DNA of 64,000 nt from UBA2166 sp964463965 (lineage in GTDB: Bacteria; Nitrospirota; Nitrospiria; Nitrospirales; UBA2166), in contig CAYXED010000009.1 in the NCBI GenBank assembly GCA_964463965.1, forward strand, positions 3,909 to 67,908, written 5' to 3'. Under the pieces are notes generated by a model. The model saw nothing but the letters and a program-made list of their open reading frames with translations. It was not told the DNA's origin and did no database searches. The position numbers were made by a program, and so were the translations under genes. Of this stretch, positions 34,281 through 42,778 are shown piece after piece (the stretch's first letter is position 1; every line of letters begins with the position of its first letter).

Positions 34281-35420
34281 ATGCGGGTTGCTATCATAAT
34301 AGGGGTTGTTATTGGCCTTTCCATCCATACAGCGGTTTGGGCAAAAGATGAAGTCGAGTTGTTTTATGGGTATTACGCAGATAACGAAGACTTAACGGTT
34401 CAAACACCCAGCATTCAGATTTGGAAAGATCTTGGAGAGCGTGCGACGGTCAACGTTAAGTATACCTATGAGAGTTTTGTTATCGAAGCACCTTCAGCTG
34501 ACACACCTGACGTGGTTACTGGTGCAACAACTGTAGTGGGTGGGCAAGCTGACGGATTTGATGAAGTCCGCCAAGAGTTTTCAGGTGGAGCGACTTATCG
34601 ATTTGATTGGGCAACAATTGCCTTCAACTATTTCTCCAGTACGGAGGAGGATTATGAATCGAATGCGTTTTCAATTGCGGCCAGCCAGTCATTTTTTCAA
34701 GATAATTTTACGGTTACTGCACTATATGCAAAGGCGTCGGATACAGTCGATAATTTGTATCCTCAACCCAATACGGAGTGGCCGCGTGATCGTGAAACTG
34801 ACACGGCTACTTTGTCAGTAACACAAATACTGACGCCCAACCTTTGGATTGGAGGAGGGTATAGTTATTCGCATTTGAGTGGATTTCTAAGCAACCCCAC
34901 AAGGAAAATTCGAATTGAACAACCTGTAGGACCGAATGCGACTTTTACTTCAGCAAGAATTTTTGATGAGTTTCATCCAGAGACACGAGACCGTAATACA
35001 GCGTTTTTTCGAATGAAGAGGTATTTAGAAACGCGTACAGCGCTCGATGCTAATCTGTCATATTATTTCGATGATTGGGGAGTTAATGGGTATACGACAG
35101 AGTTTCGGCTCAGTCACTACTTATTGGATCATCTCATTATCAGACCGCGCTATCGATTTTATTCTCAACAACAGGCTGACTTTTTTCTTCCAGAGGTCAC
35201 GGAAGTTTCTGAATTTATGACGGCAGATGATCGTCTGCGTGATTTTGATAGCCACTTACTTGGAATAAAGTTAGACATTGGACTGGAGATGTTGGATGCA
35301 ACATTCAGAGATTGGCGATTTACCGTTTCGTATGATCAGTATATGGAAAGCAATCGGGGGTTCAGTGGAAAGATTCTAAAGGCAAATATTCTTCAAACTT
35401 CGTTGCGGGTACCTTTTTGA
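34281..35420 (+). CDS. DUF3570 outer-membrane barrel with a flavinylation-like motif
   Basis: A 379-residue protein with a signal peptide to about residue 21 (TAVWA) and a beta-barrel-like body of alternating aromatic strands ending LQTSLRVPF, with terminal Phe. The N-terminal segment (ELFYGYYADNEDLTVQTPSI, then WKDLGERATVNVKYTYESF) and the strand pattern fit DUF3570. Residues 77-83 read DVVTGAT, which matches the D-x-x-(S/T)-G-A-(S/T) sequence at which ApbE attaches FMN to proteins such as NqrC and RnfG. The ApbE gene lies 115 bases downstream. T83 would be the modified residue. That this protein is the ApbE substrate is an inference. Confidence 0.8.
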   Translation: MRVAIIIGVVIGLSIHTAVWAKDEVELFYGYYADNEDLTVQTPSIQIWKDLGERATVNVKYTYESFVIEAPSADTPDVVTGATTVVGGQADGFDEVRQEFSGGATYRFDWATIAFNYFSSTEEDYESNAFSIAASQSFFQDNFTVTALYAKASDTVDNLYPQPNTEWPRDRETDTATLSVTQILTPNLWIGGGYSYSHLSGFLSNPTRKIRIEQPVGPNATFTSARIFDEFHPETRDRNTAFFRMKRYLETRTALDANLSYYFDDWGVNGYTTEFRLSHYLLDHLIIRPRYRFYSQQQADFFLPEVTEVSEFMTADDRLRDFDSHLLGIKLDIGLEMLDATFRDWRFTVSYDQYMESNRGFSGKILKANILQTSLRVPF

Positions 35421-35535
35421 TGATATAAAAGCATTGGGACCTTTAGAGTCAAAACGCTTGAAAAAATAGTACTTTGGAATATGCTTCACGTTGGTTTGAG
35501 GGAAGCAACAGGTGCTTGAATAAGCTGGAGGACGT

Positions 35536-36579
35536 ATGACACGACGAGATATTCTTAGATTATTTAGCGTAACCCTTTTAGGGTGTAAGGCTATGGGGAA
35601 TACGGCTGCGTTTGCCTTCAGTTCAAGTGATATCGAAAAGACTCGGTTTGAGTTTGCCAAAGGGTCGAGTGTGATGATGGGTAATGTTTCTGTATCAATC
35701 ACGGCAGTGACACAAGATCGGCAACGTGCAAAACAGGCAATTGAGGCAGCTTTTACCAAGATGAAAGAACTTGAACGACTTTTAAATTTTTATGATTCAA
35801 GGAGTGAAATATCGCAGATTAATGCCGCGGCTGGGCAATATCCGGTTGCTGTAAGTTCTGAAGTTATGGAGGTGATTTCGCAGGCCATGTATGTTTCCCG
35901 CCTGACTAAGGGGGCTTTTAATCTTGCTCTGGGGCCAACCAATACCCTCTGGGATTTTCTCAAAACACAGCATGTTCCAAGTCAGGCAGAGCGTGTAGGG
36001 CTTTTGCCAAGTACAATCTTTGAACACATTGTTTTGGATGATGTGGCTCAAACGGTCTTTCTTACTAAGCCCAAGATGAGGATTGATTGTGGAGGTATTG
36101 GAAAAGGATTTATGGCAGAGAAAGCAAAACACGTTTTAATGACTTATGGAGTTTCAGCTGGGATTATTGCTGCGGCAGGTGATGTGTTGCTTTTTGGAAA
36201 CAAACCTAATGGGCAAGGATGGCGTGTTGGTATTCAACATCCAAGAAACCCTGATGAGCATATTGCATCGCTTGATCTAACTGATACCGTTGTTTCGACG
36301 TCAGGGGACTATGAGAGATTTTTCATGAAAGATGGGATCATGTATCATCATCTTCTTGATCCAACGACTCTTTTGCCAGCACGGGCTTGTCAGAGTGTTA
36401 CCGTAATTGGTGTACGCGGGGCGCTTACTGATGCTTTGGCAACTGGGGTATTTGTAATGGGGCCAGAGGAGGGTTTGAAACTTTTAGCTAATGCAAGTCT
36501 TGGTGAAGCCGTTATTGTTGATGAAAGAGGTAGAACAAGTATCTCTCCAACGCTTGAAGATCGCGTCCGTTTCTTATGA
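35536..36579 (+). CDS. apbE: FAD:protein FMN transferase (ApbE family)
   Basis: A 347-residue ApbE-type enzyme that moves FMN from FAD to a Thr/Ser of exported proteins. Seen: ERLLNFYDSRSEISQIN, KGAFNLALGPTNTLWDF, the glycine-rich CGGIGKGFMAEKA, AAGDVLLFG, TSGDYERFF and HHLLDPTT near the metal site, in family order. The N-terminus TRRDILRLF followed by LLGC looks like a Tat-type twin-arginine signal, possibly with lipidation at C17. Tat export would let it fold with FAD inside and act outside. It follows the DUF3570 gene with its DVVTGAT motif. GGAGG lies upstream of the ATG. Confidence 0.92.
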   Translation: MTRRDILRLFSVTLLGCKAMGNTAAFAFSSSDIEKTRFEFAKGSSVMMGNVSVSITAVTQDRQRAKQAIEAAFTKMKELERLLNFYDSRSEISQINAAAGQYPVAVSSEVMEVISQAMYVSRLTKGAFNLALGPTNTLWDFLKTQHVPSQAERVGLLPSTIFEHIVLDDVAQTVFLTKPKMRIDCGGIGKGFMAEKAKHVLMTYGVSAGIIAAAGDVLLFGNKPNGQGWRVGIQHPRNPDEHIASLDLTDTVVSTSGDYERFFMKDGIMYHHLLDPTTLLPARACQSVTVIGVRGALTDALATGVFVMGPEEGLKLLANASLGEAVIVDERGRTSISPTLEDRVRFL

Positions 36580-36658
36580 GTATTAAAATTCTTAAAATCG
36601 TGCTGCCTTTGTTGTTGCTTCCATCAGAGTATATCTTTTCATATATAAAGAAAGGATT

Positions 36659-38290
36659 ATGGATATGGATAGAGGAGTAACTTTGTTTTTGATTAAAAAA
36701 CGTATGCAAGCGTTTCAGTCTTTTGCTGTCTTTTTGATGGGAGTATTGTTTTTTTCTGGAATGTTTGTCTCCTCACTTGAGGCTGCAGTTGATTTAACTG
36801 GGACAATCACAAAGGTCAAAGTTAAAGAGAAGCGTGCTGGCTTAAAACTTGTTGTTAAGTTTGATGCCTGTAATGTTGGGAATGATGCAGTGGTTGTGCC
36901 ATTAGTAGTTTCACTGTTTAAATCTGATGATCAAGATTTGAGTGGCGATGACCTTTTGTTGCAAAGTTTTCTAATTCAAACAACTATTGGGTCAGGGCAG
37001 TGTGCACTCACCGATAAAGGTAAACGGCACAAGTTTAAGGTAAAAAACCTCACTGATCTCAGTAACTCTTTTGCTCTAGTTGTTATTGATTTTGAAAATG
37101 TGATTACAGAGAATGATGAGAAAAATAATATTTTTTCAGCTGCAATTACTGTCCCTAATGATGGACGTGAGACAGATGGTCCAGGAAGTGGGCCAGGGAG
37201 TGATGAGAGTGTGACCAGTATGGTGACCGCTGCTCAGGGTGAATTTATTTACCAAGCAGATAACCCTCGAGGGCAAGGTTCGGGGAATATTCTTCAAATC
37301 ACAAAGTCACTTGGAGAGGTGAGTGCATCTGTTGCACTTCCGGCAGGGAGCTTTGCTCTTGCCGGACTTGCTGTTGGTCCAGAGTATGTGTGGGTGACAA
37401 GTCCGGAAAATGACAAACTACATCGTGTTGAAAAGAGTGCTTTTTCATCTGTTGAAACCTTTGATGTTGAGGCGGGAAGTAAGCCATGGGGCATTGCTGT
37501 TGGGGAGACTCGAGTGTGGGTCACGCATCAAGATGCGAATAAAGTTATTAGCTATTCACGGATTGATGGCGCGATGGTTGATACATTTGACTATCAACAG
37601 AGTGGGGTATCGGGGCGAAGACCATGGGGGATTGCGGTAGATAATAGTTGGGTGTGGGTTGCTAATAGTGGTGATGTCAGTGGGCCAGCCTCTGATACGA
37701 TTATCAAGCTCTTTCGGAGTAATGGAGGGTTTGAAAAGGAGATTGATGTTGATCCGCACATTGCGAGTCTCAGTCCGCGCGTGCCGATGCATGGCATACT
37801 CTCTGATGGACTCAACGTATGGGTTGTTGCGAATGAATTGATCACGGGAAGTCCAGTATCGTCATCCAGAGTTGGAGGATCACTGATCCAATACAACATT
37901 GTTAATGATGGTAATTCTATTCCACCAACGTTCTTTGATCGGACAGTATTGGGCCAAGTGCCTCAATATCTTACACTCAATGATGAGCATGTTTGGGTGA
38001 GTCACTTGGCCGAATCATTTGTCACAAAAGTATCTAAGTTCACCAATAATATTGTTGGTAATTCTTCTCTCCCAGTTGGCCCTTTTGGCAGAGGTCTTTC
38101 AGTTTCTGGGGGTACTGTTTGGATTGCCAGTGATGGACTGGATGCCATAAATACGGGTGGACTTCTCAAACTTGACATTGATGTCATATCAGAACCTGCA
38201 ACATTAGTTGAAGGAGGGGAGCTTAGCCTATCGTTTGGTGATATGACTGGATCTATCTATGACATGATCTTTGGAGATGGGGATATATGA
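36659..38290 (+). CDS. Exported CARDB + propeller (virginiamycin-lyase-like fold) protein
   Basis: ATG at 36659 after AAAGGATT. A signal peptide runs to about residue 43 (VSSLEAA), then a CARDB domain (about 44-165; DLTGTITKVKVKEKRAG and ENVITENDEKNNI) very like that at 29663, and a Gly/Pro linker (GPGSGPGSDES). From about 190 six or so blades of the type PWGIAVGETRVWVTHQDANK, GLAVGPEYVWVTSPENDKLH and YLTLNDEHVWVSHLAESF form a likely beta-propeller. Catalytic residues are not obvious, so a binding role is likelier than lyase activity. It is separated from ApbE by 79 bases and ends 10 bases from the convergent barrel gene. Confidence 0.8.
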   Translation: MDMDRGVTLFLIKKRMQAFQSFAVFLMGVLFFSGMFVSSLEAAVDLTGTITKVKVKEKRAGLKLVVKFDACNVGNDAVVVPLVVSLFKSDDQDLSGDDLLLQSFLIQTTIGSGQCALTDKGKRHKFKVKNLTDLSNSFALVVIDFENVITENDEKNNIFSAAITVPNDGRETDGPGSGPGSDESVTSMVTAAQGEFIYQADNPRGQGSGNILQITKSLGEVSASVALPAGSFALAGLAVGPEYVWVTSPENDKLHRVEKSAFSSVETFDVEAGSKPWGIAVGETRVWVTHQDANKVISYSRIDGAMVDTFDYQQSGVSGRRPWGIAVDNSWVWVANSGDVSGPASDTIIKLFRSNGGFEKEIDVDPHIASLSPRVPMHGILSDGLNVWVVANELITGSPVSSSRVGGSLIQYNIVNDGNSIPPTFFDRTVLGQVPQYLTLNDEHVWVSHLAESFVTKVSKFTNNIVGNSSLPVGPFGRGLSVSGGTVWIASDGLDAINTGGLLKLDIDVISEPATLVEGGELSLSFGDMTGSIYDMIFGDGDI

Positions 38291-38300
38291 TGAGGCATTG

Positions 38301-38960
38301 TCAAAAGGTATATTGTATCCCTGCTGTAATGGGAATTAGTGACATGTCGTCAAGGTCGCCAGGCCAGAAGTAGTAGGAGAGTTCGGTGTACAAAGCAAAG
38401 TTCTTGGTTAATAAATATTCAACGCCTATGCCTCCGTGGAGCATAATATCTTTGAACAATTCTTGTTTTTTCTGACTTAGCGTCGATAGTGCTTGAAACG
38501 ACGTGGTGTCAAATATGCCGTATCCGATTCCGCCCAACCCGTAGGGTTGTAGCCGGCTTGTACTTGCTTCTCTATTTGCAAAATAGCTTTTCAAGTTTTC
38601 CGAGAAAATATTTCCGTTAATTTCCCCTAAGCTTCCGCGCATGGGTTCAGAAAGTGTTGGCCTGTCTCCATCGACCGAAAAGTCATTCGAGAATAGTACG
38701 TCAAACTCAACGGCAAATCGATGGTTGATGTTATAGCCGATCTTGGCAGTTACTCCAAATGCATTGCTGACAGCTATGCGGTCAGCATGTTCTGATGAGA
38801 ATGTTGATTGTGATTGAAAGTCAAAGTTGTCCACGTCTACAGTGCCACCAACGGCACCATAGTATCCAACTAGCGGACCATCATCCCATTGTACAGGTGT
38901 TGAAGGAGGGTGAGAAAAAACCCCAACAAGGAAAGACAGCATTAAGATGAGTACCTTCAC
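38301..38960 (-). CDS. Small outer-membrane beta-barrel, paralogue 1 of 3
   Basis: A 219-residue protein with an N-terminal signal segment (LILMLSFLVGVFS) and an OmpA/porin-like eight-strand barrel ending ITAGIQYTF with terminal Phe, the usual signal for outer-membrane insertion. Shared landmarks with the proteins at 44531 and 45942 are the opening GYYGAVGG, the strand KIGYNINHRFAVEFDVLF, PYGLGGIGYG, and GGIGVEYLLTKNFALYTELS. A slot or role cannot be assigned. It is convergent with the CARDB gene and divergent from the porin at 39313. Confidence 0.82.
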   Translation of the reverse strand: MKVLILMLSFLVGVFSHPPSTPVQWDDGPLVGYYGAVGGTVDVDNFDFQSQSTFSSEHADRIAVSNAFGVTAKIGYNINHRFAVEFDVLFSNDFSVDGDRPTLSEPMRGSLGEINGNIFSENLKSYFANREASTSRLQPYGLGGIGYGIFDTTSFQALSTLSQKKQELFKDIMLHGGIGVEYLLTKNFALYTELSYYFWPGDLDDMSLIPITAGIQYTF

Positions 38961-39312
38961 CTGATGCCTCCTCTTTGCTAGAAGAAGTGTCTACCCAAGA
39001 ATTATTGATTTGATTGCCTAGGGGTATTCCCTTCTGTTTAGGGAGAAGAGGGGTTTTTGGAAGGACCTTTGAGGGTTAAATTCCCCTTTATTTGTGATAA
39101 TCAACACAGACTTCTATTGGATAGCTGCTACAATCAGAACTAATGCTGAGGTTCTATTAAAAACACTAGATGTGACCCAAGAAGCCTTTTGTTGTTTAAT
39201 TTCCACTCCTTAGCGCCACTCAATTTGTACTGTCCCCAATAGTGCTTCGCTGGTATAGCGACTGGAACTATCTTTGTGTGTCTGTGCAGCCAGGGATGAA
39301 AAGGATGCGTAT
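38961..39312. other. Divergent intergenic region, 352 bases
   Basis: The region separates the leftward small barrel and the rightward porin, so it must hold promoters for both. Contains the motif described at 39021-39041, and next to it a CTTCT...AGAAG inverted repeat (about 39031-39050). No small gene or RNA was recognised. The porin's ribosome site, AAAGGATG, lies just inside the right end. Confidence 0.6.
39021..39041 (+). promoter_or_regulatory. GGGGTAT-CCC motif, copy 1 (possible operator)
   Basis: GGGGTATTCCCTTCTGTTTAG lies in the divergent region about 60 bases upstream of the leftward barrel start. A near copy, two bases shorter, is at 41021 before the second porin. The GGGG-TAT-CCC core is nearly palindromic. 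A shared regulator for the porins is possible. Confidence 0.35.
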
Positions 39313-40575
39313 ATGAAATTTCTACGAAATACCTTGCTTGTCGTGTTATGGGTGGTTCCCACATTAGCTTTGTTGATGATGAGTGCACAAGTGATATATG
39401 CAGAGACCACAAGCCATGCTGTGCGTAAAGCAATGCTTGAAAATGAAAACCCCCACACTTCTCGTGAGGAAGAAAAAGGGCTTTTGGGAGGAACTTTCGA
39501 TCGTTTCCACCTTGATACTGGGATTGCCGCGGTTTTTGCTGGAGCGGTAATGTCTGATGATGACCGGCGATACTTTGGCGATCATGATGTTTTGGGAAAT
39601 GGGTTTACCATGCAGGAGATGGCATTGAGTTTTAGTGGGCGAGTTGACTCCTATTTTAGAGCACATCTTAGCATTGCAATGTTTTTTGATGAGAAGGGGA
39701 AAACACATTTTGACTTTGAAGAGGGATATATTGCTTCTGACGGATTGCCGTACAACCTTGAAATTATGGCAGGCCAGTTTTTTACTCGATTTGGCAACTT
39801 GAATTCTGTCCTTATCTATGACTGGGATTTTATCAATCAACCTGTCATCTTAAACCGGCTGCTTGGTAACGGCGGGTTGCGAGGGCCGGGAGTGCAAGCG
39901 TCATGGAAAGCGCCGACGCCGTTTCACCTTGAATTCATTGGGAGCGCGCAACAAGCGGTGGGAATGAGTGCAGCAAGTTTTCTTGGAGAAAAAGGAGGGG
40001 AAGTTGCTGGTCACCATCTTGGTGGTCGCACCACTTCTGGTTTTGATGAACTGCTTTATATGCCGCGCGTAGTCAGTGAATTTGATTTTACTGATGACTT
40101 GCACCTGAAGTTAGGGGGGTCTGCGCTACTTGGGCCAAACGCTACAGGCATGAATACGCAAACAACTATTTATGGGGGAGATATGCAATTGAGATGGAAA
40201 CCTCAGAGTGGGCAAGGGTTTCCATTTTTTATTTGGGACACAGAGTTTCTGTATCGTGACTACGAAACTCCACTGTTCGAGGACGCTCTTGAAGATTGGG
40301 GTTGGTATACTCAAGGCCTTTATGGCTTTGCGCCACGATGGGTTGGAGGACTTCGTGTTGAGTACGCAGATGGAGCGCATGGGCTGGACCAGGAGATGGA
40401 TGATCTTCGGAGTGAGCGGTATACAATTTCTCCCAATATCTCATGGATGACATCAAAGTTTTCACAACTTCGACTGCAATACAATTTTGATGTTTTGGAA
40501 AGTCGCGATCATGAACCGCAACACGGATTGTTTGTGCAGTGGAATTTTCAATTTGGGAGCCCTTATGCCCACTAA
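39313..40575 (+). CDS. Porin-like outer-membrane protein
   Basis: ATG at 39313 with AAAGGA 7-8 bases upstream; 420 residues. Signal peptide to about residue 31 (SAQVIYA). The body has long alternating strands and the porin-like segment QFFTRFGNLNSVLIYDWDFI, then NGGLRGPGVQASWKAP; near the end KFSQLRLQYNFDVL and a final strand. Its C-terminal third aligns by eye with the protein at 41228 (SQLRLQYNFD versus SRIRLQYSQFD), so the two are paralogues. Position upstream of the ZnuA/ZnuB-like genes suggests passage of a metal ion, probably zinc, across the outer membrane. The substrate is inferred from context only. Confidence 0.78.
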   Translation: MKFLRNTLLVVLWVVPTLALLMMSAQVIYAETTSHAVRKAMLENENPHTSREEEKGLLGGTFDRFHLDTGIAAVFAGAVMSDDDRRYFGDHDVLGNGFTMQEMALSFSGRVDSYFRAHLSIAMFFDEKGKTHFDFEEGYIASDGLPYNLEIMAGQFFTRFGNLNSVLIYDWDFINQPVILNRLLGNGGLRGPGVQASWKAPTPFHLEFIGSAQQAVGMSAASFLGEKGGEVAGHHLGGRTTSGFDELLYMPRVVSEFDFTDDLHLKLGGSALLGPNATGMNTQTTIYGGDMQLRWKPQSGQGFPFFIWDTEFLYRDYETPLFEDALEDWGWYTQGLYGFAPRWVGGLRVEYADGAHGLDQEMDDLRSERYTISPNISWMTSKFSQLRLQYNFDVLESRDHEPQHGLFVQWNFQFGSPYAH

Positions 40576-40686
40576 TAGTAAGATACTATGTGGGTGTAGC
40601 ATTGCCGGAAGAAAAAATGTTAGATTAGAGAGCCAGGAGAACCCCAAAAGGTATCTATCAAGACTATACGTCAAGCTCTAAAGTAG

Positions 40687-40998
40687 ATGAGTGGTATGCG
40701 CTTAAATAAATTTCCCATTGCTGTGACACTGTGCTGTGTCTATTTTGTGCTTACCGGCTTTGTGCCCGTTATTGGTGTTCTGCACGATTTTTCAGTTATT
40801 GATCATGAGGAAACTCATGACGCGATTGATGTTTGTACATGGCTTGAAGATGCAGTTGCTTCAAGTTTGCTTGCTGCCACAGATGTACAGAGATGCTTTT
40901 TTAAGCTTCCCTCACAAATACAAGATCGATACTTTGTGTGTCTATCCTATGCGCCGAGTGATTGTCTTCTGGCGCGTCCTCCCCCTGCACGTTCCTAA
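40687..40998 (+). CDS. Small exported or membrane protein, unknown
   Basis: 103 residues: a hydrophobic N-terminal segment (PIAVTLCCVYFVLTGFVPVI) followed by VIDHEETHDAIDVCTWLED and a tail with Cys residues and RPPPARS. The His/Glu cluster and Cys residues could bind a metal, as in small accessory proteins of metal loci, but there is no family match I can name. It lies between the two porin genes with 111 bases on its left and 229 on its right. The left flank has no gene; the right flank has a GGGGTAT motif. Confidence 0.5.
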   Translation: MSGMRLNKFPIAVTLCCVYFVLTGFVPVIGVLHDFSVIDHEETHDAIDVCTWLEDAVASSLLAATDVQRCFFKLPSQIQDRYFVCLSYAPSDCLLARPPPARS

Positions 40999-41020
40999 GG
41001 TTTTTCTCTTCAAAAAAAAT

Positions 41021-41039
41021 GGGGTATCCCCCTGTTTAG
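41021..41039 (+). promoter_or_regulatory. GGGGTAT-CCC motif, copy 2 (possible operator)
   Basis: GGGGTATCCCCCTGTTTAG lies about 190 bases before the second porin. It matches the motif at 39021 apart from a two-base gap and one substitution. GGGGTATCCCC is close to palindromic. No other copy was found by eye in the window. Confidence 0.35.
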
Positions 41040-41227
41040 TGGAATTGTATGTGAGCATGGCTTTGCCGTTATGGCTAGTGGGCCTGTATCCATATTCGCT
41101 AAATGTCGGAGATGATGCTTTGTGAAAAGTAGGCTATGGAAATAATCACTTAGCCTATCGTGCACCCGTTACCTTATTAGAGAGGAATTTTATGCATGTT
41201 TTATGTTATTTCCTTTAGGAGAGTAAA

Positions 41228-42469
41228 ATGAAATCCCTAATTTTAATAGTAGTAGTGCTTATAGTCGTACTGGTTGCCACGGCACACGCGCAGGGTCCTG
41301 GAAAAATAACAGGTACTGAGTTTAACCCAGCCGTTACTCTCATTTTAGATCCACGCTTCACAAACATTGACAGCGACGAATTGCAATTGCCTGGTTTTCA
41401 ACTGGGTGGAGAGGCAGGCTTAGCTGAACATGGATTCTCTACAGGCCATACTGAATTGAGATTTTCTTCCAATATCGATGACAAGTTTTATGGCTCGATG
41501 ACTACTGCCATTGTGACGGAAGACGGTGCTGCAGAGATTGAATTTGAAGAAGCCTTTATTGAGACTCTGGCACTTGGCTCTGGTTTTACGCTTAAAGGCG
41601 GACGTTTTTTCTCAGGCGTTGGATACCTGAATGCCTTTCACGATCATGTGCATGATTTTGCCGATCGGCCCTTGGTGTATGACGCCATTTTTGGAGGGCA
41701 TCTTTTGGATAATGGCGTACAAGCTCGCTGGGTCGCACCAACGGATCTTTACTTGAGTGTTGGTGGAGAGGTCACAGCAGGCTCAGAGTTTCCTGGTGGG
41801 GAAAATGAAGGTAATGACCAGGGGATGGCATTGTTTGCCAACGCAGGTGGAGACATTGGCAACAGTTCAAGTTGGCTTTTGGGTGCAAGTTATTACAGGG
41901 CACAATTTGATGTACGTGAAGCCGGTGGACATCATCATGGTGAAGGGGGCGCTGGAGCTGACAATGAACTGCTTGATGGGGATGTGGAGGTTGCCGGGCT
42001 TGATTTTGTTTACAAATGGGCACCCAATGGAAATAGTAGAAATACGAACTTTAAACTTCAAGGTGAGTACTTTCTAAAAAATGAGGTAGGTGCAGCTGAA
42101 TTTACCGAAGACATACACAGTGCTGAAGCCGACTACGATGGTCAGCAACAAGGGTTTTATGTCCAGGGTGTTTATCAGTTTATGCCACAGTGGCGAGTTG
42201 GAGTTAGATATGATCATTTACAAGCGAATAACGCTATTACCAATTTCTCTGGCTCAGGTATTGATCAGGAGGAATTTCTCGAAGAGTCCGGTCTTGGTGT
42301 AGAAGGCGATCCGACAAGAAGTAGCATAATGGTCGATTATTCACCGAGCCACTTCAGCCGGATTCGTTTGCAGTATAGTCAATTTGATAATGGGCATGAG
42401 GAACTCAATAACATGATTACCCTTCAATTTACGATGAGTCTTGGCTCTCATGGTGCCCACACCTTCTAA
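41228..42469 (+). CDS. Porin-like outer-membrane protein with His-rich loop
   Basis: A 413-residue protein: signal peptide to about residue 21 (VATAHA), then a barrel with clear landmarks (EIEFEEAFIETLALGSGF, GGRFFSGVGYLNAFHDHVHD, QARWVAPTDLYLSVGGEV) and a final strand segment LNNMITLQFTMSLG. A loop at about residues 232-242 has GGHHHGEGGAG with three successive His (235-237), and FHDHVHD gives a second His cluster; such loops are typical of zinc-binding surface proteins. It is next to the HTH/ZnuA/ZnuB genes and is paralogous to the porin at 39313. TTTAGGAG lies just upstream of the ATG. Likely zinc passage or capture. Confidence 0.82.
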   Translation: MKSLILIVVVLIVVLVATAHAQGPGKITGTEFNPAVTLILDPRFTNIDSDELQLPGFQLGGEAGLAEHGFSTGHTELRFSSNIDDKFYGSMTTAIVTEDGAAEIEFEEAFIETLALGSGFTLKGGRFFSGVGYLNAFHDHVHDFADRPLVYDAIFGGHLLDNGVQARWVAPTDLYLSVGGEVTAGSEFPGGENEGNDQGMALFANAGGDIGNSSSWLLGASYYRAQFDVREAGGHHHGEGGAGADNELLDGDVEVAGLDFVYKWAPNGNSRNTNFKLQGEYFLKNEVGAAEFTEDIHSAEADYDGQQQGFYVQGVYQFMPQWRVGVRYDHLQANNAITNFSGSGIDQEEFLEESGLGVEGDPTRSSIMVDYSPSHFSRIRLQYSQFDNGHEELNNMITLQFTMSLGSHGAHTF

Positions 42470-42541
42470 GTGGTTGTGTTTGCAGAATGGGATTCGTTTA
42501 GAGTATTCAAATACTGATATAACAGGAGATAGGAAGAGTTT

Positions 42542-42778
42542 ATGTATATGCGTCAAAAACAATTGCTTAGAGTGGATGAGACAGCAGCATTGCTGAATGT
42601 CAGTCGATGGACAGTATATCGTTGGGTCGACGAAGGGAGTCTTGTTGGTACAAAGATTGGAAAAGGAAGTCTGCGAATTTTTTCACGATCAGTGCACGCA
42701 CTTATACGTAATAATACTACCTCTGAGAATGCGATGGGAGAATATAATGAAGCTCTTTATAGCCATTATCAGCTTTAA
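42542..42778 (+). CDS. Free-standing excisionase-type HTH protein
   Basis: A 78-residue protein: KQLLRVDETAALLNVSRW followed by TVYRWVDEGSLVGTKIGKG is a full excisionase/MerR-like winged HTH, with a helix-turn-helix and a wing ending LRIFSRS. GGAG and AGGAAGAG lie before the ATG. The last 32 bases overlap the start of the ZnuA-like gene in another frame, so the two are probably translationally coupled. It is a close homologue of the module at 29462, including RVDETA, LLN and GTKIGK. No integrase or phage gene is nearby, so it is more likely a regulator of the metal genes than a true excisionase. Confidence 0.8.
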   Translation: MYMRQKQLLRVDETAALLNVSRWTVYRWVDEGSLVGTKIGKGSLRIFSRSVHALIRNNTTSENAMGEYNEALYSHYQL

